36,999 nt of DNA, from NCBI RefSeq assembly GCF_014646635.1, contig NZ_BMNQ01000001.1:184113-221111 (forward strand). Reading direction: 5' to 3'. Source of the DNA: Lentibacillus kapialis. GTDB lineage: Bacteria; Bacillota; Bacilli; Bacillales; Amphibacillaceae. Position 1 is the first letter of the stretch; every line of letters starts with the position of its first letter. Of the stretch, positions 32,011 through 36,999 are shown piece by piece. Position numbers and translations under genes: made by a program. The notes beneath the pieces were generated by a model. It saw nothing but the letters and a program-made list of their open reading frames with translations. It did no database searches and was not told the origin of the DNA.

Positions 32011-35000
32011 ATGGAACAAGTTCAGATTTACAAACCGGTCAACCCCGTCCGGTTTGTAACGGCTTCAAGTTTGTATGATGGTCACGATGCATCTATCAAT
32101 ATCATGCGCCGGATTCTTCAAGCGAGCGGGGCAGAGGTTGTTCATCTTGGCCATAACCGTTCAGTGGAGGAGGTTGTTTATGCCGCTGTTCAGGAAGATG
32201 CTCAAGGAATTGCTATATCCTCTTATCAAGGGGGCCACGTAGAGTATTTCAAATATATGGTTGATCTGCTCAATGAATTGGGTGCAAGTCATATTAAAGT
32301 TTATGGCGGTGGCGGCGGTACAATCATTCCGCGTGAAATTGAGGAACTAGAGGAATATGGTGTGTCGAGTATTTTTTCACCGGACAATGGACGTGAAATG
32401 GGACTTCAGGGCATGATTAACAACATGCTTGAGGAGTGTGACTTCCTGCCGCCTTTTGAATTGAATGAAGCACAGCAAAAGCTGGCTTCAGGTGAACGGC
32501 AGGCAATCGCCCGCTTGATTACCTATATTGAAAATCATGATGATGAGAATGACGAAAAGCAAGCCGTCCTGGGTAAATTGCGGTCACAGTCGAACAATGC
32601 ACCGGTTCTTGGCATTACCGGTACGGGTGGTGCCGGTAAGAGCTCTCTAACCGATGAGCTAATCCGGCGCTTCGTCAATGAAATACCGGATAAGAAAATT
32701 GCCATTATCTCGATTGACCCGACTAAAAAGAAGACCGGCGGCGCACTATTGGGAGATCGGATCCGGATGAATGCGATATTTACTGACCGCGTCTATATGC
32801 GTTCACTGGCTACACGCGGGTCAAGGACCGAGCTGTCCCAGTCGTTACAGGAAGTGCTGGATGTTCTGCGTGCCTCCAATTACGATTTCATCATCGTCGA
32901 AACAAGCGGTATCGGCCAGGGGGATGCGGCCATCACGGATATTACCGATTTGTCCATGTATGTTATGACAGCTGAGTTCGGGGCACCGTCACAGTTAGAA
33001 AAAATCGACATGATCGATTTCGCCGATTTTGTTGTCATAAACAAATTTGAGCAAAAAGGTTCTGAGGATGCACTAAACCAGGTCCGGAAGCAGTATCAGC
33101 GCAGCCATCTGCTGTTCGGTGAAGACATGAAAAAGTTCCCTGTATTCGGCACGATTGCAAGCCAGTTTAATGATGCGGGGACAAATGCATTATTCGCGTC
33201 TATGATTGACAGACTGAATGAAACGTTCGGCTGGGAAAATACGGTCGATTTCGAGCGGCATACAATTGCCAAGAAGCAAAACATGATCATAACGAATGAA
33301 CGGCGTCATTATTTGCAGGAAATTTCCAGGCATGTGCGCAATTATCATGAAAATGCCAGGAAGCAGAGCGATATCGCCCGAAAACTTTATCAGCTTGAAG
33401 GCGCTAAAGAAGCGCTGGATGATGACGAAAGCGTTGAAGCGATCGACAAAGCTATACAGACGTATGACGAAAAACTGACCCCCGAAGCAAAAAAGCAGCT
33501 TGACCACTGGGTAGAAACGAAAGAACAATACAGTCAGGATACCATGACATTTAAGATCCGCAATAAGGAGATTGAAATGGACTTACATACGGAATCCATT
33601 TCAGGGCTGAAAATCCCAAAAGTCATGCTGCCGAAATATGTGGACTGGGGTGATAGGCTCAAATGGTTGATGACAGAAAATGTCCCCGGTTCGTTTCCGT
33701 TCACAGCAGGTGTCTTTCCATTCAAACGCAAAGGAGAGGACCCGACGCGCCAGTTTGCCGGTGAAGGAACCCCGGAACGAACCAATCGCCGTTTCCATTA
33801 TTTATCCAAAGACAGTGAAGCGAAACGTCTGTCAACAGCGTTTGACTCGGTAACCCTGTACGGGGAAGATCCGGCACCGCGCCCGGATATTTACGGGAAG
33901 GTCGGTGAAAGTGGCGTCAATATATGTACATTGGACGATATGAAAAAATTGTATAGTGGGTTTGACTTGACCGATCCGAAAACGTCAGTTTCAATGACCA
34001 TTAACGGACCGGCGCCGATTATTCTGGCTATGTTTTTCAATACAGCGATTGATCAGCAACTGGCCAGTTTTAAGGAAGAAAATGGCCGGGAGCCAAGTCG
34101 CAGCGAATACGAAAGCTTAAGGGACGACACGATATCGGTCGTGCGCGGAACGGTTCAGGCTGATATTCTGAAAGAGGATCAGGGACAGAATACCTGCATA
34201 TTCTCAACGGAATTTGCTCTGAGAATGATGGGAGATATTCAGCAATATTTTATCGATAAAAATGTGCGAAATTACTATTCAGTCTCTATTTCCGGTTATC
34301 ATATTGCTGAAGCCGGTGCAAACCCAATTACACAGTTGGCCTTTACGCTGGCAAACGGATTTACGTATGTGGAGTATTATTTAAGCCGTGGTATGGACGT
34401 AAATAAATTTGCCCAGAACCTATCGTTCTTTTTCTCCAATGGGCTTGATCCGGAATATACAGTGATCGGTCGTGTAGCCCGCCGTATATGGGCGATTACG
34501 ATGCGCGATAAATACGGAGCTGATGAGCGGAGTCAGAAATTGAAATATCATATTCAGACGTCCGGACGCTCCCTGCACGCTCAGGAAATTGATTTTAACG
34601 ATATTCGCACGACACTGCAGGCATTGCTGGCCATTCAGGACAATACGAACTCTCTGCATACGAACGCCTATGATGAAGCAATCACAACACCGACAGAGGA
34701 ATCTGTCCGGCGTGCGATGGCCATTCAAATGATCATTAATAAAGAGTTCGGCTTGACCAAAAACGAAAACTCGCTGCAGGGGTCATTTATTGTCGAGGAG
34801 CTGACCGATCTTGTTGAGGAAGCTGTCCTCCAGGAATTTGAAAATATGAATGACCGCGGCGGTGTGCTGGGGGCGATGGAACGGCAATACCAGCGCGGGA
34901 AAATCCAGGGAGAATCCTTGTACTATGAAGGCAAAAAGCATTCGGGAGAGCTTCCGATTATCGGTGTAAACACGTATGTCAGCCCGAATCCAACGACAGC

Positions 35001-35250
35001 TGATGACATTAATTCAATGGAACTTGCCCGTGCCTCTCAAGAGGAAAAAGAGCATCAAATCGATGAACTGCACAAATTTCAGGACGTCCGTAAAGACAAG
35101 ACGGAAGCGGCACTGGAACAGCTGAAGAAAACAGCGGCATCCGGTGGCAATATTTTTGCCGAATTAATGGAGACCGTGAAATCGGCCAGCCTTGGACAGA
35201 TCACAAATGCACTCTATGAAGTCGGCGGACAGTACAGACGAAATATGTAG
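32011..35250 (+). CDS. icmF: fused isobutyryl-CoA mutase IcmF
   Basis: Adenosylcobalamin enzyme of 1079 aa that interconverts isobutyryl-CoA and n-butyryl-CoA, fused to its G-protein chaperone. Domain order: B12-binding domain with SLYDGHDAS (cobalt-ligand His25) at 1-140; MeaB-type GTPase with P-loop GTGGAGKSS (Lys210) at about 195-430; helical linker; TIM-barrel mutase from about 530. Phe582 (RQFAG) and Gln726 (QGQNTCIF) occupy the positions that are Tyr and Arg in methylmalonyl-CoA mutase and match Phe598/Gln742 of the Geobacillus enzyme, so isobutyryl-CoA is the expected substrate. I start at ATG 32011, after AGGAGGGG. Confidence 0.95.
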   Translation: MEQVQIYKPVNPVRFVTASSLYDGHDASINIMRRILQASGAEVVHLGHNRSVEEVVYAAVQEDAQGIAISSYQGGHVEYFKYMVDLLNELGASHIKVYGGGGGTIIPREIEELEEYGVSSIFSPDNGREMGLQGMINNMLEECDFLPPFELNEAQQKLASGERQAIARLITYIENHDDENDEKQAVLGKLRSQSNNAPVLGITGTGGAGKSSLTDELIRRFVNEIPDKKIAIISIDPTKKKTGGALLGDRIRMNAIFTDRVYMRSLATRGSRTELSQSLQEVLDVLRASNYDFIIVETSGIGQGDAAITDITDLSMYVMTAEFGAPSQLEKIDMIDFADFVVINKFEQKGSEDALNQVRKQYQRSHLLFGEDMKKFPVFGTIASQFNDAGTNALFASMIDRLNETFGWENTVDFERHTIAKKQNMIITNERRHYLQEISRHVRNYHENARKQSDIARKLYQLEGAKEALDDDESVEAIDKAIQTYDEKLTPEAKKQLDHWVETKEQYSQDTMTFKIRNKEIEMDLHTESISGLKIPKVMLPKYVDWGDRLKWLMTENVPGSFPFTAGVFPFKRKGEDPTRQFAGEGTPERTNRRFHYLSKDSEAKRLSTAFDSVTLYGEDPAPRPDIYGKVGESGVNICTLDDMKKLYSGFDLTDPKTSVSMTINGPAPIILAMFFNTAIDQQLASFKEENGREPSRSEYESLRDDTISVVRGTVQADILKEDQGQNTCIFSTEFALRMMGDIQQYFIDKNVRNYYSVSISGYHIAEAGANPITQLAFTLANGFTYVEYYLSRGMDVNKFAQNLSFFFSNGLDPEYTVIGRVARRIWAITMRDKYGADERSQKLKYHIQTSGRSLHAQEIDFNDIRTTLQALLAIQDNTNSLHTNAYDEAITTPTEESVRRAMAIQMIINKEFGLTKNENSLQGSFIVEELTDLVEEAVLQEFENMNDRGGVLGAMERQYQRGKIQGESLYYEGKKHSGELPIIGVNTYVSPNPTTADDINSMELARASQEEKEHQIDELHKFQDVRKDKTEAALEQLKKTAASGGNIFAELMETVKSASLGQITNALYEVGGQYRRNM

Positions 35251-35271
35251 ATTGCAGGAGGCAGGTTATAT

Positions 35272-35328
35272 ATGGTCGGAACACGGCTTAAACGCTTAAC
35301 ACTTGAGATGATTCAGTACAATGTTTAG
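35272..35328 (+). pseudogene. 18-codon ORF remnant after icmF
   Basis: AGGAGGCAGG lies 7-8 nt before an ATG that opens MVGTRLKRLTLEMIQYNV and then stops. The ribosome site is as strong as those of real genes here, and it begins 21 bp after the icmF stop, which suggests the 5' end of a former operon member whose body was lost. I cannot identify the parent gene. It could also be a genuine micro-peptide or a leader. Confidence 0.4.
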
Positions 35329-35432
35329 TTAGAATTAGTTTAAGCTTCGCTGCAGAACCTAATGATACGGTAATAATAAACATTCAAACCAATTCGAAAT
35401 GTGGCTTTGAAAAACAGTTGCACCGTTTTGCG

Positions 35433-35459
35433 CCCTTTGGATATGATATGTCCAAAGGG
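35433..35459. other. perfect 9-bp inverted repeat
   Basis: CCCTTTGGA and TCCAAAGGG surround a 9-nt AT-rich loop. No T-run follows on the plus strand, so it is not a standard terminator. It lies between the icmF remnant and the lipoprotein gene, and may weakly end the icmF transcript. Confidence 0.6.
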
Positions 35460-35478
35460 TGTAGTTATGATAAAGCGT

Positions 35479-35508
35479 ATTCCGCAAACGGGCCCTATTG
35501 TTGAGTAA
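35479..35508. repeat. CAAACGGG repeat, copy 1 (internally deleted)
   Basis: ATTCCGCAAACGGGCC joins directly to CTATTGTTGAGTAA. These are the head and tail of the element seen at 36856-36930, with its middle missing. Confidence 0.6.
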
Positions 35509-35534
35509 CGCTTTGCTAAAAAGGAGTGAAATAT

Positions 35535-36086
35535 GTGTACAAAAAAACTTTTAAATTATCAATTACAACATTTTCTGTCTTTATGTTGTTGATAATAATT
35601 GGTTGTACTCCAAGTGTGGAAAATGATAATCAGAATAATCAGGATGAAAAAGATGAAAATATAGCAACGATTGAAAATGTACTAGAAAATACGTTCAGCG
35701 GTCCTGATAAAGATTTCCAGGATGTAATGAAACTTCGCAAAGATAAGGCGTCAAGGTCGGAGGATGAAGAATTTCTTACGTCTTTCAGTCAATATCTGGA
35801 AGATGCTTTTAAACCATACTTTACAGATGAATATTATGAAGAATTTATAGCAACTTATGGAACAACATTCTTGGATATAGCATATAGCAATAACTATGAG
35901 ATGAACGTTAAAAATGTTGAATATGAAAAAACTGAATCAAACGACAGCATTTATGACTTCACTTTTAAATTACAATATAAAAAAGAAGCAAGTGACCAAT
36001 GGAATGAGAACACTGTTAAAGGGCAAGCCAATTTGGATGATAATAATAAAATTGTAAATATGTTAATTCAAGATACAGAATTCTAA
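35535..36086 (+). CDS. hypothetical lipoprotein
   Basis: 183 aa. A basic N-terminus (MYKKTFKLS), hydrophobic core and lipobox IIGC place the lipidated Cys at residue 24. A polar Asn/Asp/Glu-rich linker (about 27-48) follows, then a soluble alpha+beta domain with DEYYEEFIATYG and a strand-rich C-terminus (YDFTFKLQYKKEA). I do not recognise the family; the fold could be NTF2-like. I start at GTG 35535, 8 nt after AAAAAGGAG, because the GTG at 35526 overlaps the ribosome site. It is more AT-rich than the core genes and lies among decayed repeats, so it is probably accessory DNA. Confidence 0.72.
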   Translation: MYKKTFKLSITTFSVFMLLIIIGCTPSVENDNQNNQDEKDENIATIENVLENTFSGPDKDFQDVMKLRKDKASRSEDEEFLTSFSQYLEDAFKPYFTDEYYEEFIATYGTTFLDIAYSNNYEMNVKNVEYEKTESNDSIYDFTFKLQYKKEASDQWNENTVKGQANLDDNNKIVNMLIQDTEF

Positions 36087-36391
36087 TTGAATTAGAATAA
36101 ATTAGCAACCCGTCGTTTTTTGCGAGCATTTAACCTCAAATACCCTTGAGAATAATTTTAGACATATTGAAAAACTTTTTGGTTTCTCCATTAATTTAAC
36201 AGCAAAGACTATAAAAATCACTGTTCAGTAAACGGATATGATTGGCTTAAAAGCCTTGAACTGACTATACCACAAACGGGTGCACTTACGGAATAAAGTG
36301 CTGCGTCGAACTTACCACAGCAGGGCCATTTAATGGCATAAAGTTGTGTTAAAATTGAATCATAGCAAATATTTTTAAAGGATGTGATTGC
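36087..36391. other. 305-bp AT-rich gap
   Basis: No ORF with a ribosome site until 36392. It contains repeat copy 2 at 36264-36342. AAAGGATG at 36376-36383 is the ribosome site of the following broken gene. Nothing else is recognised. Confidence 0.5.
36264..36342. repeat. CAAACGGG repeat, copy 2 (degenerate)
   Basis: ACTATACCACAAACGGGTGC opens the copy; GGGCCATTTAATGGCATAA lies near its end. The middle differs from copy 3, but the order of head and tail words is the same. Confidence 0.55.
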
Positions 36392-36834
36392 ATGAATGAA
36401 TCAGCAATGAAGGAAAAGATTGAAGCGTTTTTCAAGACATATGAAAATCAATTTAATAATGCTTTAGAAGGTAAACCTGATTTAGAAATAATTGCAGGAT
36501 TCTACTCTGAAGAATTTATTGCAGCAATCTACATGGTGTAAAAGCTGGAGAAAACAATAACGAACTTAAAGAGGCTATGGGTAAGGGATATGAATACTAC
36601 CGTTCGATAGGAACTAAAAAAATGGAATGTAAGGAAGTGCAGATCACTTCACTTGATGACAAACATGCTGTTGCCCATACTAAATGGAATTCAGTATATC
36701 TAAAAGCGGAAGAAGAGGTATCCATTCCATTTAACAACAATTATCTTATCCAATTCAGGGATGACAAGCCTATTATCTTTGGATGGATAACAGGTGACGA
36801 ATCACAATTATTAAAAGATAAAGGCATTATCTAA
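36392..36834 (+). pseudogene. NTF2/SnoaL-like protein gene broken by a frameshift
   Basis: From ATG 36392 the frame reads MNESAMKEKIEAFFKTYENQ and on to FIAAIYMV, then stops at 36539-36541. From about 36532 a second frame continues HGVKAGENNNELKEAMGKGY to a stop at 36834. Joined, they give one coherent protein of about 147 aa with the helix-then-sheet pattern of DUF4440/SnoaL-like proteins (AVAHTKWNSVYLKAEEEVSI). Loss of one base near 36529-36531 explains the break. AAAGGATG lies 8 nt before the ATG. It may be a true pseudogene or a base-call error. Restart at ATG 36577 would give only the C-terminal 85 aa. Confidence 0.75.
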
Positions 36835-36855
36835 GGGAACAGAAGGTGAATGAAG

Positions 36856-36930
36856 ACTATACTACAAACGGGTGCGTTTGTGCAACAAGAATGCGCTCTT
36901 CTTAATGAATCGGGCCAGATTGTTGTATAA
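36856..36930. repeat. CAAACGGG repeat, copy 3 (fullest)
   Basis: Begins ACTATACTACAAACGGGTGC, contains CAACAAGAATGCGCTCTTCT and ends CGGGCCAGATTGTTGTATAA. From memory this form (CAAACGGGTGC ... CGGGCC..ATTGTTGA) is scattered through Bacillus-type genomes. Confidence 0.65.
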
Positions 36931-36954
36931 AAGTGGTATGAAATGAAACATTAC

Positions 36955-36999
36955 TTGTAATTTTTCGTATTACAAATAAAGCCACTTTGAAATAGGAGG
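36955..36999 (+). promoter_or_regulatory. inverted repeat and ribosome site at the window end
   Basis: TTGTAAT (36955-36961) and ATTACAA (36969-36975) form a 7-bp inverted repeat. The final bases AATAGGAGG look like the ribosome site of a gene starting just beyond the window. Confidence 0.45.

Noticed and set aside
1-36999. tRNA or rRNA genes
   Set aside because: No cloverleaf-type or rRNA-like conserved segments were recognised in any intergenic gap.

Overview
The window looks like chromosome from a moderately low-GC, spore-forming member of the Bacillaceae, probably a halotolerant genus near Lentibacillus, Virgibacillus or Oceanobacillus. The genus is inferred from memory of protein and repeat style. 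The firmer evidence is gene order: the block ywdI-ywdK-gerQ-hemQ-pta-lipL-ywfO-ywgA-ywhD-pbpG-ywiB-argS-fadF follows the B. subtilis ywd to ywj region. Spore genes (gerQ, pbpG), strong AGGAGG-type ribosome sites and B. subtilis-like regulatory sites agree with this.

Layout. Positions 1-441 are a perfect-register 21-bp tandem repeat ending at the stop codon of ligD. The NHEJ pair ligD (minus) and ku (plus) diverge at 2.25-2.34 kb. An acyltransferase-3 membrane protein and an RmlD-like reductase form a small operon (3.3-5.2 kb). A repeat-rich gap (5.2-5.8 kb) holds a dispersed element split by a 215-bp insertion. A YjiH-type membrane protein, a phasin-like protein and a 46-codon small ORF follow. 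The conserved ywd-ywj backbone runs from 8.3 to 26.0 kb. It is interrupted by an unusual Nramp-like transporter with an SDR (12.3-14.4 kb) and by a MntA/HepT toxin-antitoxin pair (20.5-21.3 kb).

From 23.7 to 35.3 kb lies a short/branched-chain acyl-CoA catabolic block: FadF-type membrane Fe-S oxidoreductase, thiolase, 3-hydroxybutyryl-CoA dehydrogenase, two acyl-CoA dehydrogenases, a TetR regulator and the fused isobutyryl-CoA mutase IcmF. Inferred flow: isobutyryl-CoA is isomerised to n-butyryl-CoA (IcmF), oxidised to crotonyl-CoA (acyl-CoA dehydrogenase, electrons via ETF to FadF and menaquinone), hydrated by an enzyme not in this window, oxidised to acetoacetyl-CoA and cleaved to acetyl-CoA. 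The fadF promoter carries a perfect FadR-type palindrome in its spacer and a cre match downstream, so both fatty-acid and carbon-catabolite control are visible. The last 1.7 kb is AT-rich accessory DNA with a lipoprotein, a frameshifted NTF2-like gene and three decayed copies of a small repeat.

The least explained signals are non-coding. An 84-bp element occurs three times intact and once split. Each intact copy starts at the U-tract of a different intrinsic terminator, is oriented with the upstream gene and brings its own hairpin plus T-run. A larger structured repeat lies between the thiolase and dehydrogenase genes, and a fragment of it lies just upstream of the second acyl-CoA dehydrogenase.
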